In this document: positions 31,317-42,902 of the stretch, piece by piece | How the letters are laid out: each line of letters begins with the position of its first letter | Position numbering within the stretch: position 1 is the first letter of the stretch | Source: Symsagittifera roscoffensis | Taxonomy: Eukaryota; Xenacoelomorpha; Acoela; Convolutidae | DNA: 64,000 nucleotides | Direction: 5' to 3' | Assembly: GCF_963678635.1 (NCBI RefSeq) | Contig: NC_087065.1 | Span: 6,781,209-6,845,208, forward strand | Translations under genes and position numbers: made by a program | The notes under the pieces: generated by a model | Told to the model about the DNA's origin: nothing | Seen by the model: only the letters and a program-made list of their open reading frames with translations | Databases searched by the model: none

Positions 31317-33516
31317 CTGAACACGTGACACAACTCAACCAAGAATCAATTAAACCTGAATAAATAAATTCGAGACAAAGCAAATAAAGTTGTTAAGCAG
31401 GACTGCTTATATCATGACAAAACCCTGAATATTCCGACTGCTCCTTAAAGTCTAAAGTTTCAGTCACTTTTTTGAGAAATTCAAAATTTGATAAATTTTG
31501 AAAATTTTTGGGATTTTTTTGAAAATGTTCTGCCCACTCAATAAGTAAAGTTCATAGCGCAGTAATTTGCGTCTAGCAACATATTAACAGTGCCAAGTAG
31601 CTTGCCTGAAATCAAGTTGGAACAATTTCTGAGGCGGATTGTGTCCCAAGTTAGCTAATTTGCAATTTTGAAACTGCCATAAATTTATTAAAAAATTATT
31701 AGAGGTGAAATATATTTTGATATTTGTGCTCAAGGCATCAATGATTTGCAAATGATTTAAAAATTTCTTTAAAACGGCTAGTTAAAAATTCTAAAGAAGA
31801 AAACTACACCGAACACAAATATTCCATCCATGTTTGAAATTCGGAACACTGAAATTGGTTGTTAGTGTTGTTACTATCATAGCACCGCTTCGAGTGGTCG
31901 GCAATAGGCCATAGTCCTGTTTCAAGATGTAAAAAATTCGAAAGAGTTAGTTTTAGTATTATTTCAATAAAACTTATGAGGGTCGGGGCTGTAACAGGAA
32001 AAAGACCAAAAAGTCATAGATCCCCGCTGAATGATTTTTGTATTGGGGTGCAATCACGCGATTCATAATTTTTCGGTGGTATAAAAACTATAGTACCAAC
32101 GGGGAAAAACAAAGACCGCGCCAATACGCCTCCATCATTCTGGCCCATTTTAGGACTGTATTGCCACTAAATTTCAGACTATCGCAACCCAAACTCGATT
32201 GCAAATAACCCGATTGCACAAAATACAACCCTTCCAACTTATATAAAAACAAGCAACACAGAGCTTTGCATCACTTGCGATAAACAGAACAAATATTGGG
32301 CAAACTAGTCAACAGAAAATGAGACGATACCCGCTACATTGAGAAAATTCTTAAAAGTTGTCGATAAGAAATAAGGCTTATCAAAGTTCGAGATTGTTTG
32401 TCTCAATTTGTCTTGTACAAAGTTCCTTGTAACAAAAAATTGCCAAATAAGTCTATTTCACAGATGAACACAGAGGCGAAGCTTCGCTTTGCAACCACTA
32501 GCGAGAACACGATAAAAAGCAGCTCTATGAAGTGCAATTAGAAAAACAAGAAATCAGCCTCGAATTGGTAAAATTTTGTCTGAATCTCGAGATCGAACCT
32601 ATTTAGGGCCGAAGAATGGTTTTAAGCGAAACAACAAAAAATACGAAGTCAAGGCAAGTAAAATTACAAATAGTGGAAGTAAATCAAAAATTAAAAGCAA
32701 CATTAACGAAAAATGCGCGCAGAAATAAAACGTTTCAAGATAAGAAAACTATGCCGACAACAGATAAGCAGACAAATATTTGTCTGTTAATTACATTTGT
32801 AACAGAATATTTTTCGTTTGAATAAAAAAACAGGTCCTGATGAGATTCGAGCCCAGAACTTTTGCCGTGCCAGGTTAGAACTCGTTACCTCCAGGCTATA
32901 TTGTCCGGGACTGCAAATTGTCCGGGACTGCAATTTATTATGAACCAAGATCCAAGTGAATCAAGACAATTTGTTAAACAAGTTGTTAAACCGAAAGAAA
33001 AGTCTTTTTCAAGTTTGATAACGCTTGCCAATCGCAAGCGTAAACACTATTGACCAAAAAACTAGATAGAATGCTAAACAACTAAAATTAGCCAGATATA
33101 ATATTGCTGCTAGTAAACCAGACATAACAGTACCATTGAATAAATCAACACTTTTATTTGCGACTTGAGCGGGAAAAATCATTAGATCTAATAATCTGAC
33201 ACTGCGCTGCGTTTGTGTATTCAAAATGAAACTAACAAACAAGGCGGATACAAAGTCGAATTTACTTGAGCAGACATCTATTGAGCTTAAAAAACAAGTC
33301 AAAATAGCTCCATTAATGGGTCAAGTCCGCTCCTCTAAACATCCACATGCGCAAATGAGACTTTTTCTGCTTACAAATCGACACAATATGAGCCCAATAA
33401 GCCCATGAAACATTATTCGAAACCTTTCACGCAGATTAGAACGAAAAACAAAAAAAATTGAAGTTAAACCAAACAGGAAAACAGGTAATTAAAGAGCAGA
33501 AGGGAACACAACTTTA
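31287..33516. repeat. 2.23-kb tandem duplication, unit A (contains exon 9 start)
   Basis: Sequence from the first coding bases of villin exon 9 through about 2.2 kb of upstream intron is repeated directly next to itself from 33517. Matching landmarks in the same order: CTCTCGTCGCCTGTGCA, GAGAAATTCAAAATTTGAT, TTTGCGTCTAGCAAC, GAGGGTCGGGGCTGTAACA, CAAAGTTCCTTGTAACAAAA and GTTTGATAACGCT. Unit A holds the real exon 9 acceptor. Confidence 0.85.
32832..32913 (-). repeat. tRNA-derived SINE head (unit A)
   Basis: Minus strand has an A-box-like TAGCCTGGAGGTAACGAG and a B-box-like CTGGGCTCGAATCTC at tRNA spacing, with partial acceptor pairing (GTCC and GGAC). Cloverleaf pairing is poor, so it is a SINE head or tRNA pseudogene, not a working tRNA. 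Confidence 0.55.
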
Positions 33517-33546
33517 CTCTCGTCGCCTGTGCAGGCTTTGTCGAAC
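33517..33546 (-). pseudogene. Duplicated fragment of villin exon 9 with acceptor
   Basis: Thirty bases starting after a retained GTTCAG acceptor encode FDKACTGDE, against FGKACTGDE in the real exon. After them the frame diverges at the duplication junction and stops within ten codons. In this copy the donor and remaining 190 bases of the exon are absent. A splicing decoy lying upstream of true exon 9 in the transcript. Confidence 0.75.
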
Positions 33547-34652
33547 CTGAACAATTGACAAAACTCAATCTAGAATCAACTAAACCTGAAAAAAAAACTC
33601 GTTTGAGACCAAGCAAACACGAATGAGAACCGAAACTGTTTGTGTTGAAGCAAAACACTTAACTTCCGACTGCCCCTTAAACTTATTTTTTTGAGAAATT
33701 CAAAATTTGATCAAGTTTAAAATGTTTTAAATTTTTTGGCTGTTTTTGAAAGTGATCCGCCCACTCATAAATTAAAAGTTATGGATAAAGAATTTGCGTC
33801 TAGCAACGTATTAACAATTCCAAGACGATCATCTGAAATCAAGTTGAAACAATTTCTGAGGCGGATTACATAGAAAGTTCTATTAGAACAAAATATACCA
33901 TGCGTTGTGTCCCAAATTAGCCAAATTGGCAATTTTAAAACCTCCAAAAATTTTACAAAAACTTATTAGAGGTGAAATATGTTTTGATATTTATGCTCAA
34001 GGCATCAATGATTTATTAATTCTTTGAAAAATTTGTTTAAAAACCGCTATTCAGAAAGTCGAAACTTGTCTAAAGAAGAAAATCAGACCGTGCACAAATA
34101 TCCCCTCCATGTTTAAACGTCGGAACACAAAAAGTGGTTTTTTACTATTATATAACCGCTTCAAGTGGTCGACAAGAGGCCAAAATTCTGTTTTAAGATG
34201 TCATCAAGTTGGAAGAGGTTTTTAATTATTTTATTGAAGTTATGAGGGTCGGGGCTGTAACATAAGAAAGAACAAAAAGTCATAGGTCTGAGCTCATTGA
34301 TTTTTCTTGGGGATGTATACGTGAGATTTGTAGGTTCTGGGTGGTATAATAACTATTATACCAAGAGTGAAGAATATAGACCGCAAAAAAATTGTGCAAA
34401 CTAGTCGACGAAAAGTGAGACACAACCCGTTACATAGAGAAAATCCTTAAAAAATATCGCTTAGAAACAAGATTTATCAAAGTTCGAGATTGTTTGTCTC
34501 ATTTTGTCTTGTACAAAGTTCCTTGTAACAAAAAACTACCAGATAAGTCAATTTGAATTTTAAACCGAGAGGCGAAGCGAGATCACGATAGAAAGCAGCT
34601 CTACAAAGTGCAATCAGAAAAATAAGAAATCAGCCTGAAATTATAAAAAATT

Positions 34653-34725
34653 TGTCTCACTCTCGGGATCGAATCTGTAACCTATAGATTTTCTACCGCA
34701 CACACTAACCACTCAGCACTGGTGA
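34653..34725 (-). repeat. Second tRNA-derived SINE head
   Basis: Minus strand shows GCTGAGTGGTTAGTGTG (A box) and CAGATTCGATCCCGAGA (B box) about 45 bases apart, a classic tRNA-derived Pol III promoter layout. The counterpart in unit A is truncated after the B box. Confidence 0.6.
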
Positions 34726-35199
34726 TAGCAACAAACAACCAAACACGAGCGACAAAACGGCAAAGCTAGCGCTGACTAAAGGGTTGATATACCAAGCGCT
34801 GATATTCCCTACTTAGTGATTCACAATCGCACGTATTAGAATCTTCACAATCAAATCCTAACAATCGTTAACACAGAGGCGAAGCGGAATTTCGCACCAC
34901 TTGCGATACAACACAGACATAAAAAAAACACATAGAAAAAATTTAAAAATTGGAAAAAAAATAGAAAAGAGCAAAAATTTTCACACGTCTCGATAAAAAC
35001 AACTAGGAGCCCAGCTAAAGCGGGAGGTATGTGTTTGATACTGAATGAGTTTGCTATACTGATGCAACGCAAAAAATAGGATTTCAAAAATTAAACTCTA
35101 CCCTAAACCTTAGTTGTTTCGCTACTAAAATAACTGTTAAGAGTAAAAAAATTTGAGATAATCAAAGTTCTCAACGAGTTAAAATTTGTTTTACAAAAA

Positions 35200-36545
35200 C
35201 TAAAGAGTCGACGCTTATACAGGAACCATTTTCCTAACCGGTTCTTTCATTGAACTTTTCATATGAGATTTGATTGTGTAATTTAAAAAAATCAAAAAAT
35301 TCCCACAAAACGGTCAAACGGAATTCCAAAATCCATAATTTTTTTTCTGGAAAAAGCAGGTAGTGGCCACTTAAGCAGATAACATTTCAGAAACCGTTTT
35401 CTCGGTTGAAAAGAACCGGAGAATTTGCACAGTAGATTTCGCGTAAAGTCAAAACATGTCCAAAAAACTTTCAAGCGTTCAAAACTTCGACTTGTTTGAA
35501 GGCCATAACTTTTTTCGTACACAAAATGGGCATAGCCAGTTATAAACCTGTTGTTTTGATTAAACCTATGATATCAGATTTGACAGGATAGGTAACAAGA
35601 AAACTCCAAAAAGTAGTCATTGAATGAAAAATTTGACATTTCCGAGAATCATAGCTTTCCTGTGAAAATAGGGCGTAACCACTTATCCAGAAGGAATTCA
35701 CTTAGACTGTTATTTCAATTGAACCCAAAATTGGAGATTTGGGAGGTTGGTTTTCGAGAAAAATGAAAAATTATAAAATAACGGTCAAAATATTATAATT
35801 TTGACTTTTTGAGGGCCATAACTTTTGTTGTCAATGAAATTTGAGAGTAGTCGCATCAGAAGCTCATTTTCTGATGCGACTACTCTCAAATTTTTCTGAC
35901 AACAAAAATTATGGCCCTCAAAAAGTAAAAATTATAATATTTTGACCGTTATTTTATAATTTTTCATTTTTTCTCGAAAACCAACCTGTCTCACAACCAG
36001 TTTTTTGAATTGAACCTAGAATATATGGCAGGGTAGTTTTTTGGAGAATAATCAAAAAATTTAAAAAACAGTCAAACAATAAAAATTTTGAAAGTTGCGA
36101 GGGCAAAAGTTTTGTGTATAAAACAATGTCGGTGGCCGCTAATACAGGGGAGCTTTTCACTACCCATTATCTTCATTGAACCCATGATATTAGATTTGAG
36201 AGATTAGTTTTCGAGAAAAGTCAAAAGATCCACAAAACGGTAGAAAATCAAAAACTTTACTATTCCGGGGGTCAATATTTTGTCAAGTGTTAAAAATTTT
36301 TGGCGTTGCCGCTCATGCAGGGAACTTTTCAAAACCGTTTTATTCATTAAAACCAAAAACTCAGATTGTAGAGAGGTAGTTTTCCAGAAAACGAGAAAAA
36401 AATGGGTCAAATATTCCCTCACAGACTTTTTCGAAGGCTTTAGACAGAGGGGTCTAGTGAAAAGAGACTCTAGGGGACTATACAGGCACACAGGGGAGTT
36501 GATTGTCTTTCAATTGATAACCATTTTTAAAACTCACTAGAACTT
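35200..36545. repeat. Diverged satellite, units of roughly 190 bp
   Basis: Recurrent order of AACCGTTTT-like box, TTCAATTGAAC-like box, ATATCAGATTTG-like box, TTTTCGAGAAAA and GGGCCATAACTTTT, returning about every 190 bases. The same unit is found at 62530-63110. Units are strongly diverged. Embedded foldback at 35745-35986. Confidence 0.55.
35745..35986. repeat. 242-bp foldback (near-perfect inverted repeat)
   Basis: Left arm from GGTTGGTTTTCGAGAA to AGTCGCATCAGAA, short loop GCTCAT, right arm TTCTGATGCGACT to TTCTCGAAAACCAACC. Arms of about 115 bases each with only a few mismatches. RNA from either strand would form a long hairpin. Confidence 0.9.
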
Positions 36546-36924
36546 TCTGAGAGAAACTAAATTTTTTTTCAGTTAACCTTCCATAATAGAAAAAAATTCA
36601 ACAAACCGATGGGTAAACTCTCAACCAGCTCGAAAAGTGCAAAAAAGAGCGGTAAAACTGCGTGTTTTCCTTGAAACGACCCAAAATCAGGCAATAAAAA
36701 ATTGTTCAAAAAAATTTGGACCGAGGAATGTTTTTTAGCGAAACAAAAAAACAAAGAAAAAAATTGTAGAAGAAAACCAAAAATTAGAAGCTAGGTTTAA
36801 AAAAATGCGCGCAGAAACACAACTCTTCAAGATAAGACAACCAAGCCGACAACAGATAAGCAGAAAAATAGTTGGCCTTTAACTTTTATTTGTAACAGAA
36901 AATTTTTCGTTTGAAAAAAAAAAA

Positions 36925-37008
36925 CAGGTCCTGATCAGATTCGAACCCAGAACCTTCGCCATCCCAGGCTAGAACTCGTTACCTCCCGGCTAAATTGGCC
37001 GGGAACGC
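36925..37008 (-). repeat. tRNA-derived SINE head (unit B)
   Basis: Same tRNA-like segment as at 32832, with better boxes: TAGCCGGGAGGTAACGAG and CTGGGTTCGAATCTG. It was copied with the tandem duplication rather than inserted separately. Confidence 0.6.
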
Positions 37009-37610
37009 AGAGAAGTTTGAATTTAATACGAACCAAGATACAAGTGAATCTAGTCGATTTGTTAAACAAGTTGTTAACCCGAAAGAAAAGTCTTTTTCAA
37101 GTTTGATAACGCTAGCCCATCGCAAGCGTAAACATTATTGAACAATAAACCAGGTTCAAAGACAAAAAGCTACACAACTAAGTTAGCCAGATATAACTTT
37201 TCTGCTCGTAAACCAGACTTAACAGTACAATTGAATCAATCAACAATTTCATTTGCGACTTGAGCCGGAAACATCATTGGATCTAATAATATGACACTAT
37301 GCTGCGTTGGTGTACTCAAAATTAAACTAACCAACAAGGCGGATACACAGTCGATCTTACTTGAGCAGACATCCATTGAGCTACAAAAAAGTCAAAATAG
37401 CTCGATAATTGGTTCAAGTCCGCTCCTCAAAACATACACATACGCATAAGAAACCTTTTCTGCTCAAAAATAACGCAATATGAGCCCAATAAACCCGTGA
37501 ATCATTATTCGAAACCTTTCAACCCGAATGAAGCAAAAATACTCAAGTTCAACCAAACCTGAGAACAAGTATTTAAAAATAAAAGAGAACATAATTTGCA
37601 TCGAAATTCA

Positions 37611-38463
37611 CAAGAAGTAATATGATGCAACTTTTTTGCGAAATTTGGAACCAAAAAAGTACCCGAAATTTGGGTATTTTTTTTTAGCTTTTCAAGAACT
37701 ACGCTAGAACTACCAAGTTAATTGACGAAACCATTATATCAGAAATTTTTTACACAGCTCAACAAAGTTCTGGAAAAGTACAATCTCCAAAAACTGTGTA
37801 ATAGATTTTATTTTTTCTCGATAGCCACTAAAATCAATTTTATTAAAAAGAACTCGAAATATTTGACTTGACTTTCTTCACATTTTTCTGGGGTTTTTAC
37901 CCTTCTAGAACTTGAACTGTAAAAAACAACTTTTCTGAGATTATTGTCTCGTGAATTAAATCAGTAGTTCTTGCGTAATTCTTGATTAACTAAAAAAAGT
38001 CAGATTGAATTAATTTTGGGCTAAAAATTTGGTTCCGAAATTCGCAAAAAAATTGCGGTTCAAAAACAATACGCAGTACAAAAAACCGTTCGCAAAAACT
38101 GCATACTAATTTTGGTGAAATTCTAAGCAATTTTTGCTCACCCCTCAATTTTTGTCTAACTCTCACCCAATTTGAGAAAAACGAGTTTGAATTCTCAAAT
38201 TTTGTTAGTTTTGTCCGGATAATTTAAATCAGCATCTTATTGGCGTAACTTTCAGCAGACGAAATTTAATTGAACTCAAAAAGTGCATACATACTTAAGT
38301 GCATTCATAAATACATGAAAACGTATGAATGCACATCTGTAGTATTAGAACATTGCAAGACTTGTTCCTAAGAAAAAATCATCAAGACCTGTATACGAGT
38401 CTTCAATATGTTCATTACTCTTAGTAAGTACTTCAGCTAAACTATTTTTGTATTTTATCTAAC
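37611..38463. repeat. Copy of the 47818-48440 repeat, in the villin intron
   Basis: About 37660-38230 shares ordered words with 47940-48440 (CAAGAACTACGCT, CTACCAA then TTGAT/ATTGA, TGAGAAAAACG, GTTTGAATT, TGTCCGG). One end of the repeat is missing here. The rest shows nothing. Confidence 0.5.
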
Positions 38464-38576
38464 CATAGATAGACGACTTCCTTGGACTTGAGTACGAATG
38501 AGTCATTGCTGTTCAAGCTAGGCGCCACACAAGCAACCTCAACACATCGGGTGTTCAATTTGTCAGTTCCACGAAT
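38464..38576 (-). CDS. Villin-like exon 8 (G5 core)
   Basis: 113 nt, phase 0 in and phase 2 out (TTTCAG acceptor, GTTAGA donor inside the Trp codon). Encodes RGTDKLNTRCVEVACVAPSL followed by NSNDSFVLK and VVYLW. Leu-Asn-Ser-Asn-Asp is a hallmark of G5. The split TGG codon is completed by exon 9. Confidence 0.88.
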
Positions 38577-39077
38577 CTGAAACGAAATTACAAAACTAAA
38601 AACTCGATATAGACCTTTACTGTAACATTTCATGATCGCCAAAACAAAATTGTCTGCATGTATGTGGTACAAAACCTGGAAACTGAATTTTGATTTAATG
38701 ATGAGGATCTTGAATATGAATCCCACTAAAGAAATTATTAAAAATTCAAACAGCTCAAATTAGTTACAAGTCCCAAACTTTTGCCCATTTAAATGTTTAT
38801 GGAGTTCCCATTTGAAGCCAGTCAACCTTTGGGATAGTTTAGCAGTTAAGACGAAGCAAAATGAAATCTATTACGGAAAAAAAAAATAATGGGAAAAACT
38901 TAAGTTTTTTTTCCAAAAAGCGATTTCTTAGAACTATGAAATTGGAAAAAAATATCCGAATTTATTTTCACAGTGATAGGAACACGAAACTTTATTTTCT
39001 CAGAATGCAAATTCTTAGAACTTTGAAATTGGAAAAAAATCTCAGAATATATTTTCACAGTGACATCGTAAGCATAC
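38577..39077. other. Short villin intron, no feature
   Basis: Five hundred bases of AT-rich intron. A 60-base direct repeat (TTTCTTAGAAC/TTGAAATTGGAAAAAAAT...) at about 38925-39065 is the only structure. Confidence 0.5.
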
Positions 39078-39283
39078 TTGGAAGAGGTGGTTTCTAGTCA
39101 AATTCATGGTCTTTTTGTTGTCTATGTTTCGGAATCCAGAACTCTTGCCGCCCAGATGGACGATGAGTCTGCCTCTGAAGATAGCAAGGAAGTGGTTGGG
39201 TTCCTTGCCCTGAACTACCCTCACTTGCATCGCCGTCCCACTCACAAGGTCGTCTAGTTCAATTGTCTTCAGAGCCACGGTTC
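39078..39283 (-). CDS. Villin-like exon 7 (end of G4, start of G5)
   Basis: 206 nt, phase 1 in, phase 0 out (GCATAG acceptor, GTATGC donor). Reads TVALKTIELDDLVSGTAMQV, VVQGKEPNHFLAIFRGRLIV and ends HLFQ. The Gly-Lys-Glu-Pro-x-His motif is typical of the G4 helix-strand junction. Splits a glycine codon with exon 6. Confidence 0.9.
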
Positions 39284-39902
39284 CTATGCACAAAGCGAAA
39301 ACTTGAGGGGGTTTGGATGACTATTCTCATGCGCAAAGTACCGACGGTTGCGCGAGAAATCTTAACCAATCAACTTGCTTTAGATTGTCCAAAACTGACT
39401 GATTTTTTTGCTATTTCGTTCAAATTTAAGAGTACTGAAGTCTGATTGGCTGACAAATTTTCGTGCATTCGGTCTTTCGCGCATAAAAAAATTCCCGCAT
39501 AAATTGGATCTTGTTATCTACCCCCTATAAAAAGAGAAGGAATTCTTAACAAGATATAATAATCATACATGCTCAACCATTAATTTGTTATCTATTTATT
39601 GTTCCGACCATTGAAAATGGGGAGGAACTTTGTATTTGTTTTTTGTTTTAATTTTTTTTTGTTTTCCATTCAAAATCAGGTACCATGAATAGTCGTCGGA
39701 ATGAATCGCGTGATATATCATATTAAAGCCGTTTCAGCGCATATAAACAGCTCGCATAGTAAGCTATGACTTACTTTCAAGAGCTCACCTTGAAAAATGC
39801 AGCGCACGTGCGATTTGAATCAGCAATCATATGATTGCTGAGCACCATCACTACCTGAGCGCCACAATGCCAATACTTTTCATTTTTGCACTTATAACAT
39901 AC
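39284..39902. repeat. Villin intron with a truncated GTTCCGACCA repeat
   Basis: 39601 to about 39735 is a truncated copy of the repeat at 45621 (GTTCCGACCA end, GGGGAGGAACTTTGTATTTG, GGTACC). GCGCGAAA-type words like those near base 300 occur at 39320-39490. Confidence 0.55.
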
Positions 39903-40209
39903 CCTGTTCGTCTTGGCTGCTATCCGACCCAATCCAGTAGTACAGAATATAGCAGGGCTTATTCTTCACGTGGTAAGTATATTTCACTACATAACAGTCG
40001 CCAGCAAAGAACTGTCCGTGCAAATAGTCGTCTACCGGGACAATGTCGAAATTCTCCACAACCCACACTTCCGTTTTTCCAGTGCCGTCGTCCACCATGC
40101 GGGCCGAAGCGGCCACTTGTGGCTTGGCATGCAGACTGTTCACGTCGAACTGGGTCTGGGTGGTGATTTTTGCCACCCGGTTGATGTTGTGGGCTGTTCC
40201 AAGGCCAAC
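39903..40209 (-). CDS. Villin-like exon 6 (G3-G4 linker and G4)
   Basis: 307 nt, phase 0 in and phase 1 out (TTTTTAG acceptor, GTATGT donor). Encodes the linker ending in the GLG turn, KPQVAASARMVDDGTGKTEV, VPVDDYLHGQFFAGDCYVVK and YYWIGSDSSQDEQ. The linker plus Met-Val-Asp-Asp-Gly entry into G4 is well conserved in villins and advillins and is the best argument for a villin-type protein. Confidence 0.92.
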
Positions 40210-40535
40210 CTAAAAAGTACCCCCGAGAGGAACTTTCACAACCCAATTGGAATCAAGATTTGGACAGTTTGTGAGATTTTCAATATCAGTTTAGCTATTT
40301 AAAGCAGGGTTGATAGGAAAAGGACTGTTATCCACAGTTGAAAAAATTAAGCTATAAAACGCAAAAATACAATTTTACTTGAAGATTATGACAAACGTCT
40401 TTTTTTAAACAAAAAAAAAACAGTTTTGCGAACAATTTTAATTGCGTTTTCTTTTCGATAGACGATAAACTTCTACTATAAGCTTAAAAATCATTCAAAT
40501 GATTACAAGAAAACTAGCTATGGGCTGCAGCCTAC

Positions 40536-40729
40536 CTGGGCGTGTTTGTTTTTCCAGTCGGAGAACAGCATCTTAAAAGCGGGTGGCTCTGCGCCGTCTA
40601 TCACAGCTATGATCTGGGTGTGGGCAGGGTACTTTTTAGTCTTAATAAACGCACTAGCATTCTTCATTCCACTGGCCTTCTCATCACGATTCGCATTCTT
40701 GCCCTTCCAAACGAAGATTCCAGCAGGAC
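40536..40729 (-). CDS. Villin-like exon 5 (G3)
   Basis: 194 nt: two bases finishing a split codon, then 64 codons (TTCTAG acceptor, GTAGGC donor). Reads AGIFVWKGKNANRDEKASGM and later KYPAHTQIIAVIDGAEPPAF, the Val-Trp-Lys-Gly strand, long helix and Asp-Gly-Ala-Glu-Pro motif of G3. The preceding exon must end in phase 1; exon 4 ends in phase 0, so at least one exon is missing between them. Confidence 0.9.
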
Positions 40730-40999
40730 CTAGAAATAAACCTCTTTATTTAAGAGAACAGTCCCTAAAAGGGTTCTGAACGGCTAGTTTCTCAAGATAG
40801 AGTGCAAATTTTAGTATCAAATATCGGGCCGATCCTTTTTAAAAGTTGGGTTTTCCGTTTAAACTGCTTAAATTGACGGCTTTATGATCAAATGAAATTT
40901 CATACTGCTCGCGAAAAATTTCTTCGCTCACGACTCGGGACCGGAAGAAAACGACATTTTTGTATTCATTATTTGGACAAATATCATTACTCTCGAGCA

Positions 41000-41297
41000 C
41001 CAACGGATTTAGGGGGGGGGTTTGGGGGCGGACGCTTTCTTTTAGGGATTTGACCACCTGCCGAGCCAAAGGGTCCCCCCTTTGTACTATTTTAAGACAT
41101 CCATATTTGGTATATTTGGTGACTGACCGTAGAATTTTACTAAAGCCGAAAAAACGCGATTTGTTGGTCAAAATTTTCCAAAAAGTGCCTAAAAACGTTT
41201 TTTTTCCCAAAAAATTCGCATGCGCCGCAGAAAATTTTCAATTTTTTTTTAAAATCCTTCCTCCCTCGAGAAAATCCTAGATCCGCCCGCCCCTGTT
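41000..41297. mobile_element. hAT-like MITE, copy 3, 8-bp target duplication
   Basis: 298 bp between CTCGAGCA at 40992-40999 and CTCGAGCA at 41298-41305. Has the family's internal words (CCAAAGGGTCCCCCCTTTG, CTCGAGAAAATCCTAG) and a near-terminal GATCCGCCC. Confidence 0.8.
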
Positions 41298-41305
41298 CTC
41301 GAGCA

Positions 41306-42577
41306 ATTCACAAAATGGCATGTTGATTGTTAATCGTTATTTTATCAAGTTTAAAAAGCTCAAATTGTTTTCAACAACAACTCACTATCACATGATTTCG
41401 TTCTTGTTACAAGGTAAATCGCAGCAGCAGCACCAAAAGCTATTTCGAGTGTTACGGGATTTAAAACCAATGTTAGTACCAAAAAAATTTAAATAAATTT
41501 TCCTAAATTTTGCTAAAACAAGTACTTGAGTGTGACTTGAAGCTAACGCAGAAGATCTTATTGCCACTACAACTCATAACTAACAACTGAAGCCAAATCT
41601 TGATTATTTCGAGAAAAAACGCAAAAACGTAGACTTGGTGTTTGTGAAGATGCCCAAACTTTTAACTAGCTATACGGTTTTATAGTTTTTTTATTGTGTT
41701 GAAGGAAACTAATTTTAAATTGGGTTGAAATCTCCCAAGGTATTGAAGTTCCTTCAGCGGATGGAAAAGAGTAACATTACGAGGCCAAACTGTGCATTTT
41801 GTGTTTCGACAAAATTATAACATGCTTATAGACTTGTCTCTGGAATCCACGAATATACATGCACAAAATTGTGCGCCTATCCAGTGCAGTTTGGCATCGT
41901 AATGAAATCTACACGCGATCACTCGGCCCGTTTGGAATCCGAAGAAAAACCCAAAAAAAGTCCTAAAAACGAAAAATAAAACGAAAAGAATTCGAAAACT
42001 TTAGAAAATAGTTTTTAATCAATAGGTAATCGTTTGAGCTTGAATTTCATTCAACTAACGTTGACTAGCGAATACCTATTTGAATTTCACCTTTAAAAAC
42101 TTTGACACCTTATTAATACGCATTTGAATAAAAGGAGTAATTAAAATTACTCCTTTTATTCAAATGCAAGCAAGTTATCAATAAGCCGTTGTCAAACAAA
42201 ATACACTAATTTTGATGTAAAAGCGCTTGTTAAAAAACTGTTGACGACACTAGTTGAAACTGAAATATACGGCTGACGACAGAACGTTCATTCTACGACG
42301 TCTTAAGACGTCACTTTTGGACTAATTTCTTCTGCTTTTGAAATTGACTTTGACTCTATAAGGTATTGAAAAAAAAACAATAGCCGACAGACTATTGAAA
42401 AAAGTCAACGAACGTGAGGAAACAAAGAAAATGACTTGCTTTTTACAAAAACTTCAACTTTCGAATTTAAAGGAAAATTAATTTTTGCCTCAAAGTTTTT
42501 CAAATTTTTGAATTTCAAAAAAATTTCTGATTGACCCAATTTTAGTTTATAAACTCGTGTTGAAAATAAAAACTGGA
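41306..42577. other. Villin intron with a perfect 48-bp palindrome
   Basis: No missing villin exon could be found here on the minus strand. A perfect inverted repeat lies at 42120-42167. The rest is AT-rich and unremarkable. Confidence 0.5.
42120..42167. repeat. Perfect palindrome, two 23-base arms, AA spacer
   Basis: GCATTTGAATAAAAGGAG then TAATT, spacer AA, and the exact reverse complement. Could extrude as a cruciform or fold in RNA. Confidence 0.92.
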
Positions 42578-42585
42578 TCAATAGG

Positions 42586-42894
42586 CAGGGGCGGATTTAG
42601 GGAGGGCGGATTTAGAGGGGTATTCGACCCCCTGCCGACCCAAAGGGTCCCCCCTTTGATACTTTTTAAGAAATCCATTTTTGGCCGACCGACCCTAAAA
42701 TTTTTCCAAAGGCGCCTTGGGCGCCAATATATACTAACTTTGAGGGGGAGTGCGCGCCAAAAAGTGCTCAAATAGGGGAAGAACAGTGCTTTGGGAGAGC
42801 TCGAAAAATCAATTTGGTCGACCTAAAAAAAAAGTTTTTGAAAATCCCCCCCCCCCCCCCCCCCCCACTCGAGAAAATCCTAGATCCGCCCCTG
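42586..42894. mobile_element. hAT-like MITE, copy 4, perfect 8-bp target duplication
   Basis: 309 bp between TCAATAGG at 42578-42585 and TCAATAGG at 42895-42902. Ends CAGGGGCGGATTTAG and CTAGATCCGCCCCTG. With copies 2 and 3 this defines the family: 8-bp duplication and CAGGGGCGGAT inverted ends, hAT-type. Confidence 0.9.
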
Positions 42895-42902
42895 TCAATA
42901 GG

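Larger units (their letters stand above)
33517..37610. repeat. Tandem duplication, unit B, enlarged by an insertion
   Basis: Second copy of the 2.23-kb unit, about 80 per cent similar by eye. Between about 34730 and 36717 it contains roughly 2 kb that unit A lacks, made of diverged satellite units and the foldback at 35745-35986; homology to unit A resumes at 36718 and fades near 37610. Confidence 0.75.

Noticed and set aside
32832..37008. Functional tRNA genes
   Set aside because: A and B boxes are present but cloverleaf stems pair poorly and the segments sit in duplicated repeat DNA, so SINE heads are more likely.
39892..40302. Plus-strand and other-frame ORFs over villin exon 6
   Set aside because: Shadows of a GC-balanced exon; the minus frame carries the family motifs.
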